Below, piece by piece: positions 53,531 to 61,806 of a DNA stretch of 64,000 nt. Source of the stretch: Halorhabdus rudnickae (lineage in GTDB: Archaea > Halobacteriota > Halobacteria > Halobacteriales > Haloarculaceae); the NCBI RefSeq assembly GCF_900880625.1, contig NZ_CAAHFB010000001.1, forward strand, positions 1,674,001-1,738,000, read 5' to 3'. A program made the translations under genes and the position numbers. The notes under the pieces are model-generated. The model was given only the letters and a program-made list of their open reading frames with translations, ran no database searches and was not told where the DNA came from. Position 1 is the stretch's first letter, and every line of letters begins with the position of its first letter.

Positions 53531-54463
53531 TTACAGCCCGAAACTCTCGACCAGCAACGCCTCGCTCGTCTCGCCGTAGGTCGTCGTCTCACCGCCGATC
53601 ACGTCGACAGTAACCTGGGCGGGGCCAAAGACGTCCGCCGGGAGTTCCTCGAAGTCCCAATCTGTTTCCGCGAAGATGTCGGCGAAGGGCTGACCATACT
53701 CATCGCTGGCCGTCGAGGGGAGTTCGTCGAAGCGATCGAACGCCGACTCGACGATAAGATGAACCTCGCCGCCATAGGCCAGCGCATCGTTCGTCCGGGC
53801 CATCGCTGCTGTCTCGTCGCTCGCGACGGGCGCGACCGGGGCCGTTCCCGACACGGAATGGACGTCAGCCGGATCGTAACCCAACTCGAACAGCCGGTAG
53901 ACGGCGAGTTCACTAGCCCGCGCCGCGGCCGAGACACTGCCCGTGATCGAGGCCGTCGCGTAGGTCGGCAAGAAGACTGCGCTCTCGTCGACGCCAGCCA
54001 GGTCGGCGACTTGTGTGGCTGCCGCGTCGGTCGGTAGCTCGTCGGCCTCGATAGCGAGGACTGCGAAGTCGAACGCCTCGGCATAGCCCAGCCGGTCAAA
54101 AACATCCTCGTCGGCGACCAGTGCTCGTGCGGGTCCGCTACCGAGTCCCTCGAAGTCCTCGGTTGCGAGTTCCCAGCCAGCCTTCTGTGAGCCCAGCAGC
54201 GCCAACACGGGATGGTCAGTCGTCAGTTCGACGTGCGGGATCGAGGCGTCAGCGATCGACTCCAGGTGCGACGTGACGGAGGCGAGTCCCGCAGTCTGGA
54301 TCTCGGTGAGCATCAGACCCGCCTCGACGCCGCCGGGATGGTCGACGCCGAAGTCAAGCACAGTCGCCTCGTTGTCGAGTCGAAACTCGGCGACTCCGAG
54401 CTCGTCGGCGAAGTCGATCGCCTCGTCGACGAGTTCGGTCGCCATCCGGTTGAGTTGATCCAT
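53531..54463 (-). CDS. mch: Methenyltetrahydromethanopterin cyclohydrolase
   Basis: A 310-residue Mch, interconverting methenyl- and formyl-tetrahydropterin. It shows DHPGGVEAGLMLTEIQTAGL, TDHPVLALLGSQKAGW and SVSGTAPVAPVA, typical of the family. In haloarchaea, which are not methanogens, it serves folate-type C1 metabolism. ATG 54463 starts MDQLNRMATELVDEA, the usual beginning; 11 more codons are open upstream. Confidence 0.92.
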   Translation of the reverse strand: MDQLNRMATELVDEAIDFADELGVAEFRLDNEATVLDFGVDHPGGVEAGLMLTEIQTAGLASVTSHLESIADASIPHVELTTDHPVLALLGSQKAGWELATEDFEGLGSGPARALVADEDVFDRLGYAEAFDFAVLAIEADELPTDAAATQVADLAGVDESAVFLPTYATASITGSVSAAARASELAVYRLFELGYDPADVHSVSGTAPVAPVASDETAAMARTNDALAYGGEVHLIVESAFDRFDELPSTASDEYGQPFADIFAETDWDFEELPADVFGPAQVTVDVIGGETTTYGETSEALLVESFGL

Positions 54464-54537
54464 GCCCCCGCTTCGAACGGGGGCTTGAAAACTCATGCTA
54501 CAGGCGGCCGCCGGGCCGACCGCCCGGTCGCCGTCGG

Positions 54538-54855
54538 TTACTCCTCGAGATCGCGTTCGGGATCGTGCCCGAGTTCGTTGGCGACGGATTCAACTTTGTC
54601 CTGGGCGGCATGCTCGACCGCCCGCTTATCGTCGATCTTTAGCAGCGTCTCGACGCGGTCGGCGTCGACCGCATCGTGGGCGTCGGCCGCCGCGGCGAAG
54701 ATATCCGCCGGATCCTCGGCCTCGATGATCGTCCCCATCGGCGTCGTCTCGTAGCCAACATCGTGCTCCTCGATGGCTGCGACCGCTTTAGCAACCTCGC
54801 CGGACATGCTCTCCTCGATGACCGGTGCGACCGTCAGGAAGCCGAACGCTGTCAT
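54538..54855 (-). CDS. MTH1187-type thiamine-binding family protein
   Basis: A 105-residue protein of the MTH1187/YkoF-like family. GFLTVAPVIEE, VGYETTPMGTIIEAE and DDKRAVEHAAQDKVESV follow the family order. The fold is ferredoxin-like and forms tetramers; some members bind thiamine. It may be cotranscribed with mch (75 bp). Confidence 0.88.
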   Translation of the reverse strand: MTAFGFLTVAPVIEESMSGEVAKAVAAIEEHDVGYETTPMGTIIEAEDPADIFAAAADAHDAVDADRVETLLKIDDKRAVEHAAQDKVESVANELGHDPERDLEE

Positions 54856-54995
54856 GTGTCACGCTTTGGGGCCAGCCAGTAAATGTCCAGCGGTTCTGTC
54901 CTCTCGCTGGCGACCTGATCCATACTCGACAGCTGAGCGTCGCCGTCGTCGTATGGTCACAACCAGCGTCTGACCGAGGAGTGAAATGGCCCCGC

Positions 54996-56075
54996 TCAGG
55001 GATCGGCTCGATCGGCCGACAGGTCTCTGTCGTGGAATTCGAAGCGTGCCCCGCCCCCATCGCTTTCGGTCACCGAGACGTCCCACCCGTGGGCAGTTGC
55101 GATCCGGTCGACGATCGTGAGGCCGACCCCGGTACCGCTGTAGCCGGTCGAAAATCCGTGTTCGAAGACTCGCTCGTGGTCGTCAGGGTCGATGCCGGGG
55201 CCGTCGTCGGCCACGAAGAATCCACCTTCCGCGAGGGGGCCGACCGTGACCGTCACATGGTCGCCGCCGTGTCCCACGGCGTTGCGGAAGAGGTTCTCGA
55301 AGAGGGTCCGGAGTTTGGCCGGGTCGGCGTCGACGGTGGCTGCGGGGTCGACATCCAGCGTCGCCGAGCGGGTGTCGACGTTCTCCCAGACGTGGCGGCT
55401 CGCCTCGGCCAGCGAGACGCGTTCGCTCTCGCCGGTCTCGCCGTTGCCCTGTGCGAGGTCGAGCAACTCGTCGGTGATCGTCTCGATGCGTTCGAGAGCG
55501 TCGATGGCTGTCTCAACGGACGCCGACTCGTTGCCGGCCCGCATCAGTTCCAGGTGACTCAGCGCCACCGAAAGCGGGTTCCGGAGGTCATGAGAGACCA
55601 TGCTGGCGAACTGGTCGAGTCGCTCGACTTGCTCCTCGAGCTGACGTTCGCGCTCGACGAACTCGGTCACGTCCGAGGAGATCCCTGCCAGTCCAACGAC
55701 GCCCCCGTCGTCGAACACCGGGACGCCGACCGTCTCCAGGTGGCGCTCGTCGTCGCCCTCGCCGACAGTTACCTCGAGGACGTACTCCCGGTCGGGGTCA
55801 CCCGCGGCGACATCGTTCCTGATCGCCGTCAGCCACTCCCGTGCCGCCGTCGTGTTCTCGGGATGAATGACGGCCGCGGGATCACAGTCCGGCGAGACGC
55901 CAACCACCGACTCGTAGGCTGGATTGACGTAGACGATACCCTCTAGATCGGCGTCGAGCATCCAGATCACCTCCGTCAGGTGGTCGACGATCTGCCGGAA
56001 CGGATCCCGTTGCATATTGTACCGTAGTTCGGACACGTTCGGCCTTGAATGTGGGGTTTCCGAACCTACCGACAT
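54996..56075 (-). CDS. PAS-domain sensor histidine kinase
   Basis: A 359-residue kinase without membrane segments, so probably cytosolic. A PAS domain (about residues 22-140) precedes the HisKA helix with phosphorylated His162 in MVSHDLRNPLSV. The ATPase domain has N box LFENLFRNAVGH, G1 DDGPGID and G2 GTGVGLTIV. No response regulator gene is adjacent, as is common in haloarchaea. ATG 56015 is an alternative start that would still keep the PAS domain. Confidence 0.88.
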   Translation of the reverse strand: MSVGSETPHSRPNVSELRYNMQRDPFRQIVDHLTEVIWMLDADLEGIVYVNPAYESVVGVSPDCDPAAVIHPENTTAAREWLTAIRNDVAAGDPDREYVLEVTVGEGDDERHLETVGVPVFDDGGVVGLAGISSDVTEFVERERQLEEQVERLDQFASMVSHDLRNPLSVALSHLELMRAGNESASVETAIDALERIETITDELLDLAQGNGETGESERVSLAEASRHVWENVDTRSATLDVDPAATVDADPAKLRTLFENLFRNAVGHGGDHVTVTVGPLAEGGFFVADDGPGIDPDDHERVFEHGFSTGYSGTGVGLTIVDRIATAHGWDVSVTESDGGGARFEFHDRDLSADRADP

Positions 56076-56081
56076 CGCCGC

Positions 56082-56780
56082 TCAGGCGTTTCGGACCCAC
56101 CCCGCCGTCACGTCGATCCCGGGGCTGTACAGCAGATGCGGGTCCCCGTCTGGGGAATCAAAGCCCGACGCTTCGAACAGCGTGTTGTGTTCGATCGTCA
56201 CGTCGACGTCCTGCAGGGGCCAGGGCTCGTGCTCGATCTCGCCGACGGCGATCGAGCCTCGCCGCTCGGTGAAAAACCGGTAGCGCTCGACCAGGAACGC
56301 CTCGAGCGTCCCAGATTCGACTGATTCGGGCTCGCCCCGCGGGCGGATCGTGGCATCGAACGCAGCGTCCGGCGCTCCCGAGTGGTGGCGTTGGCTGCGG
56401 AACCGAGTCTCCCCGTCACGTTCACTGACAGTCATCTCGGCGCGGTAGTACGGCAGGCCGAACAGACGACGCGCGATTGCGACGCCCAGGCGGTCGTCGG
56501 CGTCGAGATTGTAGAAGTACACGCCCGGCACGTCGTCGTGGCGGACGTACGTCCGGAGGTTGAGTTCCTGAAACGAGCGACCGATCGGGACGAACCGCGG
56601 CCGAATGTCGTCCATCCGGAAGCCGACGATCCCCAGCCACGCCTGGCCGTCGAACGTGTCGACCGTCAGGCCGTCGGGAAGCGTCGCTTCGAGGACTGTT
56701 GGGTCGACGGGCCAGTGGGCGAAGAACACGTCTCGCCACGCCATCGTGAGCACGTCGCGCTGGGTCCCGCTCGAGGGCAT
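56082..56780 (-). CDS. DUF2071 family protein (YqjF-like)
   Basis: A 232-residue protein. It begins with AWRDVFFAHWPVDPTVLEATLP, then DTFDGQAWLGIVGFRMDDIRPR, the DUF2071 pattern, and ends with HLLYSPGIDVTAGW. The function is unknown. The frame is open 91 codons upstream, but only the part from 56780 resembles the family. The stop lies 6 bp before the kinase start. Confidence 0.87.
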   Translation of the reverse strand: MPSSGTQRDVLTMAWRDVFFAHWPVDPTVLEATLPDGLTVDTFDGQAWLGIVGFRMDDIRPRFVPIGRSFQELNLRTYVRHDDVPGVYFYNLDADDRLGVAIARRLFGLPYYRAEMTVSERDGETRFRSQRHHSGAPDAAFDATIRPRGEPESVESGTLEAFLVERYRFFTERRGSIAVGEIEHEPWPLQDVDVTIEHNTLFEASGFDSPDGDPHLLYSPGIDVTAGWVRNA

Positions 56781-56850
56781 ACGTTTCCTACGGCTGCCAG
56801 CCGCTTTGTCGTTCGGGTTGCCTCGTTTTGCGGGCGAGTAACGGACCCGG

Positions 56851-58446
56851 TCAGTACAAGATGGCTTCCCAGACCCATGCCATCGGCTTCCGTGAGCCGA
56901 CCGGCTCCGGGCGTCGGATGTCAGCAGTGCCGACCTCCTGGAACTGCCACCGATAGTCGAACGCGTGGCCAGTTTCCCGGGAGCGGAACGTCGCCTCAAC
57001 CACCCCGACGGTTCCGCGCTCCCGGTCGACGACGACCTTGACCGTGCTCTCATCGTCGAACCCTCCGCTTGAGCCCTGATAGGTGGTGTCTCCTTGGAAT
57101 GCGTCGCCGATGGCCTCGGGGTGATTGAACCGATAGACGAGCGTCGAGTCGGTGCTGGAACTCACCTGTGGATCGGCATCAGGTGCCAGAAGAGCAATCT
57201 CCGGGATCTCGCTGGCGGGGACGTACGCGGGGAGCTGTCTGACCTGCCAGTTCCCGGTGGCAATCGTGGCTTCGAGGGATCCGTCCGTCGCCGCGTCGCC
57301 CCTGAACCGTGTTGCGTAGGTCCCCTCACCCATGAACCCACCAACGGTGCTGGTCCCGTTCTCGTCGTACATGTAGAGGTACATCCGTCGATCATCGGCG
57401 TCGACCCCTGTCCGGAGCGAGAGCGTGAAGGACTCGTTCGCGCTCCGGTTTCGCGAGGTCATGACGACGCGGTGATTTGCTTCGGCCGTGTTCTCTATCG
57501 CGGTACTGTAGGCCGCTTCGGGATCATTTGAGAGTGGTTCGATCGGAGCCTGTCCAGCCCCAACGTCCGCAACCCGGACAACACCCGCACCCGCCACCGC
57601 GACCGACAGGACCGCGATACCGATGGCGACTCGCTTCCAGGGCAGCGGGGTGACCGAACCCCGATCGGGGACACTCGCCGATACCGTGCCCCGGACATAT
57701 CCGACGTGAACCGCCACCCACAGCAACGTGCTGGCGCCGCCGATCACGGTGATCGTCGTCACGGCGACCAGCTCCGAATCCGGCCATAATTCGGTCACGT
57801 ATTCCAGTAGTATGGTCGCGGTTCTGAACAGGACGATCGTAGCGAGCGCGTAGCCGAAAAACGTGCTCGGGTGACGGCGAGCGAACCCGGCACTCGAACG
57901 CCAGGCCATCCACGGGTTGGCGTCCTCGAAAACGACGAAGAGATCGGTGAAGCGGGTCACGAGCAGTCCGACGCCGAACCCCATCCAGAAGGCAAGCGCC
58001 AGTTCGGAAAGGATCTGTAACGACGAGGAGAACCGCGAGCCGACGAGGACGTACATTCCCAGCCGGAGTCCGGTCGCGAGGACGTACCAAGAGAGAACCG
58101 CGGCGATCCCGGCGACGACCGCGACCCCCAGGGCGACTGAATTAGCGACGAGCAGCGAGCGGTACTGCGTCCGGACGGCGTTCCAGGATTGTCGAAGCGT
58201 CGCTGTCAATCCCGTCCGATCGCCGGCCAGCGGCGCATACAACGCGACCAGCAACGGCAGCGTCACGACCAGCATCAACGGGACCCCAACGATCTCCGCT
58301 ACGGTGACGTTGTCCGTGATCGCCACCAGACCGAGCCCCACGGCACTTGTCACGGCAGTGGCGACCAGTACGACTGCAGCGGTAACGACGACCAGTGCGG
58401 GACGGATCGCACGCAGCGACGGCCCGATATCCTCGCGAAGACCCAT
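56851..58446 (-). CDS. Membrane protein with extracellular lipoprotein-like domain
   Basis: A 531-residue protein. The N-terminal 300 residues contain seven to eight membrane segments like haloarchaeal DUF7847-type proteins. The rest is an extracytoplasmic beta-rich domain (SLSLRTGVDADDRRMYLY and ATFRSRETGHAFDYRWQF) of the kind otherwise found in stand-alone haloarchaeal lipoproteins. The combination looks like a fusion. Function unknown. Confidence 0.75.
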   Translation of the reverse strand: MGLREDIGPSLRAIRPALVVVTAAVVLVATAVTSAVGLGLVAITDNVTVAEIVGVPLMLVVTLPLLVALYAPLAGDRTGLTATLRQSWNAVRTQYRSLLVANSVALGVAVVAGIAAVLSWYVLATGLRLGMYVLVGSRFSSSLQILSELALAFWMGFGVGLLVTRFTDLFVVFEDANPWMAWRSSAGFARRHPSTFFGYALATIVLFRTATILLEYVTELWPDSELVAVTTITVIGGASTLLWVAVHVGYVRGTVSASVPDRGSVTPLPWKRVAIGIAVLSVAVAGAGVVRVADVGAGQAPIEPLSNDPEAAYSTAIENTAEANHRVVMTSRNRSANESFTLSLRTGVDADDRRMYLYMYDENGTSTVGGFMGEGTYATRFRGDAATDGSLEATIATGNWQVRQLPAYVPASEIPEIALLAPDADPQVSSSTDSTLVYRFNHPEAIGDAFQGDTTYQGSSGGFDDESTVKVVVDRERGTVGVVEATFRSRETGHAFDYRWQFQEVGTADIRRPEPVGSRKPMAWVWEAILY

Positions 58447-58600
58447 GGTATCCGGTAGCGCTCAGCGCAGTGACATAACGATCCCGATTACTGACAGTGG
58501 TGCGTGATCAGGGAGATATCGAACAGGGGGACGGCCGCGACTCGCCGGCGATCAGATCAGTACCGGACCTGTTTTGGTACTGCTCGTGTGACGGTGGTGC

Positions 58601-59149
58601 ATGGTCGAGGACGACCTCGCGTGGGAGACACTGGACGATCGCGTCGTCTACAGTTGTGCAGGCTTCGACATCTACAACGAGGACGTACGCTTCCCGAACG
58701 GTGACGTAGGGGAGTTCGATTACCTCTCGGAGAACGAGGCAGTCGTCGTGCTCCCGTTCACCCCGAACGGTAAGGTGGTCGTCATCGACGAATGGCGACA
58801 GGCCGTCAAGCGCGTCAACCGTAGTCTTCCCGCCGGGTCGATCGAAGACGCTGACGCGGATCGCGAGACCGCTGCTCGACGCGAACTCGCCGAGGAGACC
58901 GGCTACGAGGCTGGCAGCGTCGAACACCTCACGACGGTCGAACCGGCCAACGGCTACTCGGACTCTGTCTTTCACTACTTCGTCGCCGAGGACTGCGAAC
59001 CGACCGCTGGGCAAGATCTCGACGACAACGAGTCGATCCGCGTCGAAACGACGACGATGGACGACCTGCTGGAAGCAGTCCGTGAAGACGACCTCCGCGA
59101 CGGCCGGAGTGCACTGGCCGTGCTCTACTACCAGGCTTTCGAGCGGTAA
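58601..59149 (+). CDS. NUDIX hydrolase, ADP-ribose pyrophosphatase type
   Basis: A 182-residue NUDIX protein. The catalytic box is GSIEDADADRETAARREL followed by AEETGY, with RExxxEE intact. The first conserved glutamate of the box is not at its usual distance: one residue is inserted and Ala or Asp stands there. The overall layout (VVIDEWRQAVKRVNRSLPAG before the box) fits ADP-ribose pyrophosphatases. A TATA-like element may lie near 58570. Confidence 0.88.
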   Translation: MVEDDLAWETLDDRVVYSCAGFDIYNEDVRFPNGDVGEFDYLSENEAVVVLPFTPNGKVVVIDEWRQAVKRVNRSLPAGSIEDADADRETAARRELAEETGYEAGSVEHLTTVEPANGYSDSVFHYFVAEDCEPTAGQDLDDNESIRVETTTMDDLLEAVREDDLRDGRSALAVLYYQAFER

Positions 59150-59202
59150 CTCGTCTCGGGCGGGGCTCACTGAGACAGTCCGGCCGAGCTCGGTTCCGAT
59201 CC

Positions 59203-59316
59203 GATGGCCTGTACTCGTACTACCGGGCGACCTCTCTCGGCGAGGGGGTCCTCACGCACGGCGTGCGCGAACTCATGTGCGAGGAATGGGACTTGCGTGA
59301 GATGTACGGGGAGTGA
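59203..59316 (+). pseudogene. Possible gene fragment between NUDIX and vapB
   Basis: The frame reads DGLYSYYRATSLGEGVL, then THGVRELMCEEWDLREMYGE and a stop at 59314. The composition is protein-like and typical of the host, but there is no start codon in frame nearby and no recognised family. It may be the tail of a lost gene. The rest of the 59150-59475 gap holds nothing that I can support. Confidence 0.3.
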
Positions 59317-59448
59317 GTGTGCGTCTGTTCGCGATTTCCTCGCTTGTGGGTGTCCCAATCGACAGTATCGATCGAGTATCGAAGTCCGCCCCCCACTATT
59401 CGGAATCTCACAGCGCCCGTTCGTCTGGCCCAGCCGTGGCCGAGGGGA

Positions 59449-59454
59449 TTAAAT
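59449..59454 (+). promoter_or_regulatory. TATA-like element before vapB
   Basis: TTAAAT is centred about 25 nt before ATG 59476, the usual archaeal spacing. It favours that start among the three in-frame ATGs at 59464, 59476 and 59488. The CATG-rich stretch between box and start (59462-59491) could be the antitoxin operator. Confidence 0.4.
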
Positions 59455-59475
59455 GCATTCCGCATGTACATACTC

Positions 59476-59739
59476 ATGAAAATATTCATGTCTACGGATG
59501 CCGATGCGAAAGTCGTCCAGACGCGACTCACGGAACAAGAGTACGAACAGCTTCGCCGGGTGGCCGACCAGGAGGGGCTCCCGCTGAAAGAGGTACTCCG
59601 GCGAGCGGCGATCGAGTTCTCGAAGCGACAGGAGAAACACGACCCTGAAGATCCGTTCTTTGCCGAGCAAGTGCCGGAGGTGGCCGACGAGGAGTCGTCG
59701 CTCACCGCAACGAAAACCGACGAGTATCTCTACGAATGA
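59476..59739 (+). CDS. vapB: VapB-type antitoxin, ribbon-helix-helix
   Basis: An 87-residue protein. VVQTRLTEQEYEQLRRVADQEG and LPLKEVLRRAAIEF form a ribbon-helix-helix DNA-binding motif; the acidic C-terminus should wrap the toxin. Its stop overlaps the toxin start (ATGA), the standard coupling of such pairs. The first gene normally represses the operon by binding its own promoter. Confidence 0.82.
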   Translation: MKIFMSTDADAKVVQTRLTEQEYEQLRRVADQEGLPLKEVLRRAAIEFSKRQEKHDPEDPFFAEQVPEVADEESSLTATKTDEYLYE

Positions 59740-60194
59740 CCGATCTGGAGCGCTTTCGACCGTCGTCGGGTGGTCCGACCGCGCTGTTTCTCGATACGAG
59801 TGGGTTGTTTGCCTACTTTCACCCGCAGGCTGCCGAACACGAAGAAGCGACTGCGTTTCTCCAGGCAGTCGGATCGAACGAGGTTCCCTATCGACCGTTG
59901 TACACCAGTACGTACGTCGTCGACGAACTGGCCACGTTGCTGCTCTCGAAAGGGACACACGAACTCGCGACGGTGGCACTCGATCGGACGCTTGATTCCG
60001 AACACGTCTCCGTGATCGCCGAAGACGAGGACGAGTTCGCCGCTGCCCGGCAGGCGTTCGAACGGTACGACGACCACGAGATCTCGTTCACCGACCAACT
60101 CAGCGGCGTCCAGATGCGAGAGCGCGACGTTGGACACGTCTTCGCCTACGACGGTGACTTCCGGACGCTCGGATTCGAACAGCTGCCGCGGTGA
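59736..60194 (+). CDS. vapC: VapC-type PIN-domain ribonuclease toxin
   Basis: A 152-residue PIN protein. The acidic catalytic residues are Asp20 (LFLDTSGLF), Glu64 (VVDELATLL), Asp120 (FTDQLSGVQM) and Asp138 or Asp141 (AYDGDF). All are present, so the toxin should be active. It directly follows the antitoxin and lies next to the tRNA-Gly repeat region. VapC toxins cut tRNA or rRNA. Confidence 0.85.
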   Translation: MTDLERFRPSSGGPTALFLDTSGLFAYFHPQAAEHEEATAFLQAVGSNEVPYRPLYTSTYVVDELATLLLSKGTHELATVALDRTLDSEHVSVIAEDEDEFAAARQAFERYDDHEISFTDQLSGVQMRERDVGHVFAYDGDFRTLGFEQLPR

Positions 60195-60601
60195 TTGCGC
60201 GGAGACGAAACTCCGCACCGTATGGATTTGGAGAAGATGCGACGGCCGAGAGTTCACCAAGCGAAGCGAGGTGAACGCCGATCGACGGCGTCGATCGGAA
60301 TTTGAACTCGATGGCGAGACGATCCTGCTCGCTCCCGCTGGTCGCTGCGCGGGCTGCAACTGGCGTGTTCAAATCTCTATTGACGCATTCATCCTCGCGC
60401 TGAAGCGAGCGACACGCAGAGCGGTCGCTCGCTGGTTTTGCGCTCGGTAGAAGTGCGACGGCCGAGATTTGAACAGGTGCCAGACGGTCGGCCTCACTCC
60501 GTTCGGCCGCTGCGACTGGCGTGCTCAAATCTCGGTTGCGCACACAACAAACTCCGTGATAGCGCGGAGATGAAACTCCGCGCAGTTGGAGTTTGGAGAA
60601 G
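60195..60601. repeat. tRNA-Gly 3'-end copies downstream of the gene
   Basis: Copy A at 60450-60474 is identical to 60598-60622, which spans the end of tRNA-Gly, 148 bp away. It is one arm of a 91-nt palindrome: CCGAGATTTGA (60462-60472) pairs with TCAAATCTCGG (60525-60535), and GTGCG (60453-60457) with CGCAC (60539-60543). A looser copy B begins near 60231. The sequence before copy B (GCGCGGAG, then AAACTCCGC, then TTGGAGAAG) also matches that before the gene's own end, so the repeat extends past the tRNA. No gene is present. Confidence 0.85.
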
Positions 60602-60672
60602 TGCGACGGCCGAGATTTGAACTCGGGTTAGGACCGTGGCAGGGTCCTGTGATACCACTACACCACCGTCGC
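60602..60672 (-). tRNA. tRNA-Gly (anticodon GCC)
   Basis: A 71-nt cloverleaf on the minus strand. Acceptor GCGACGG/CCGTCGC with discriminator A, anticodon stem GGACC/GGTCC with loop CTGCCAC, so the anticodon is GCC (glycine). The T arm is CCGAG-TTCAAAT-CTCGG. No intron and no encoded CCA. Confidence 0.94.
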
Positions 60673-60875
60673 ACGGTGCATTCCAAAGTCGGGCGTGAGA
60701 GAAACATAAGGCTTCCGAATCGAGTGCCCGAAAGCGGGTGGTCCACGACAGCCACACGCATGCACCGCAATCCCCTGAGAGAGCGTCTCACGACCGGGTC
60801 AAAGCGGCATCCTTTTAGGACTTGGGCCGGGAGTAATCGGCACAGTCTAGTGGCGTGACCTGGAAGCGTCACGGC

Positions 60876-61799
60876 ATGACGCTATGCGCACTCGTGCCGT
60901 CGTCGCTCTGCCGCGAGGCGGAGGACAAACGCGAAGCGACCCGGAAGATTGGCTACGTGGCCCGTGCGGCCACCGTCTTCGGGGTCGACCGTTTGACCGT
61001 CTTCCCCGACCCTGACGGGGCGGGGAGATGGGGCGACGGGTTCGTCGAAACCGTGCTGCGGTACGCCGCCACACCCCCCTACCTCCGAAAGGCGGTATGG
61101 GACAGGCGGGACGAACTGGAGTGTGTCGGCGTCCTGCCGCCGCTCCGCGTTGCGACACGGACCGGCTCCGGATCGGACGATTCGGGGTCGTTGAGACAGG
61201 GAATCGTGACCGAGGTCGGACCTGATGGGCGCGTCCGGGTCAATTGCGGCCTGCAACACCCGATCTCTCTCCCCGTTCCGGACGACCGGAACGTGGCTGA
61301 GGGGGAGCGTGTCACCGTCAGGGTCTCTTCGAGACGACCGGTCCGCGCGAAACTCACCGACGAGTCCCCACCGGGATTCGGAGTCGATCGCACGGACCTC
61401 GATACGGCGCTCGAACGCTCCAATGCCGGCGTTACCATCGCCGCGTCCCGTCACGGCCAGTCGCTCACATCCGGGCGACTGGGGCAGTTGATCGGGACGA
61501 TCGATGGCGCCGGCGGCGACATGACAGTCGTCTTCGGGGCACCCGAGCGCGGTTTGCCGGCTATCCTCGGCGTCGATACGGATGCCGTCGGCTCGGCCAC
61601 CGTGGCGGAGCTTTCGGCTGCCGACGACACGGAGGACGGCGTCGACACCGTCGACGCAGAAGACGCGGTCACCGGAAGGCGACCGGACGGAACCCGGTTC
61701 GACCTCTGGCTGAACACGGTTCCCAACCAGGGAAGCGAGGTCGTGCGAACCGAAGAAGCGATGTTCGCCACCCTCGCGCCCCTGACACTCACGGAGTGA
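60876..61799 (+). CDS. SPOUT-type RNA methyltransferase (putative uridine N3)
   Basis: A 307-residue protein of the archaeal SPOUT family that precedes the L3 gene in many archaea and is annotated as a putative RNA uridine N3-methyltransferase. It begins CALVPSSLCREAEDKREATRK, has an inserted OB-like domain in the middle, and the SAM knot region is VVFGAPERGLPA and NTVPNQGSEVVRTEEA. The target is probably rRNA, by context. GTG 60855 is an alternative start. A TATA-like CTTTTAGG lies near 60811. Confidence 0.85.
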   Translation: MTLCALVPSSLCREAEDKREATRKIGYVARAATVFGVDRLTVFPDPDGAGRWGDGFVETVLRYAATPPYLRKAVWDRRDELECVGVLPPLRVATRTGSGSDDSGSLRQGIVTEVGPDGRVRVNCGLQHPISLPVPDDRNVAEGERVTVRVSSRRPVRAKLTDESPPGFGVDRTDLDTALERSNAGVTIAASRHGQSLTSGRLGQLIGTIDGAGGDMTVVFGAPERGLPAILGVDTDAVGSATVAELSAADDTEDGVDTVDAEDAVTGRRPDGTRFDLWLNTVPNQGSEVVRTEEAMFATLAPLTLTE

Positions 61800-61806
61800 G
61801 AATCCG

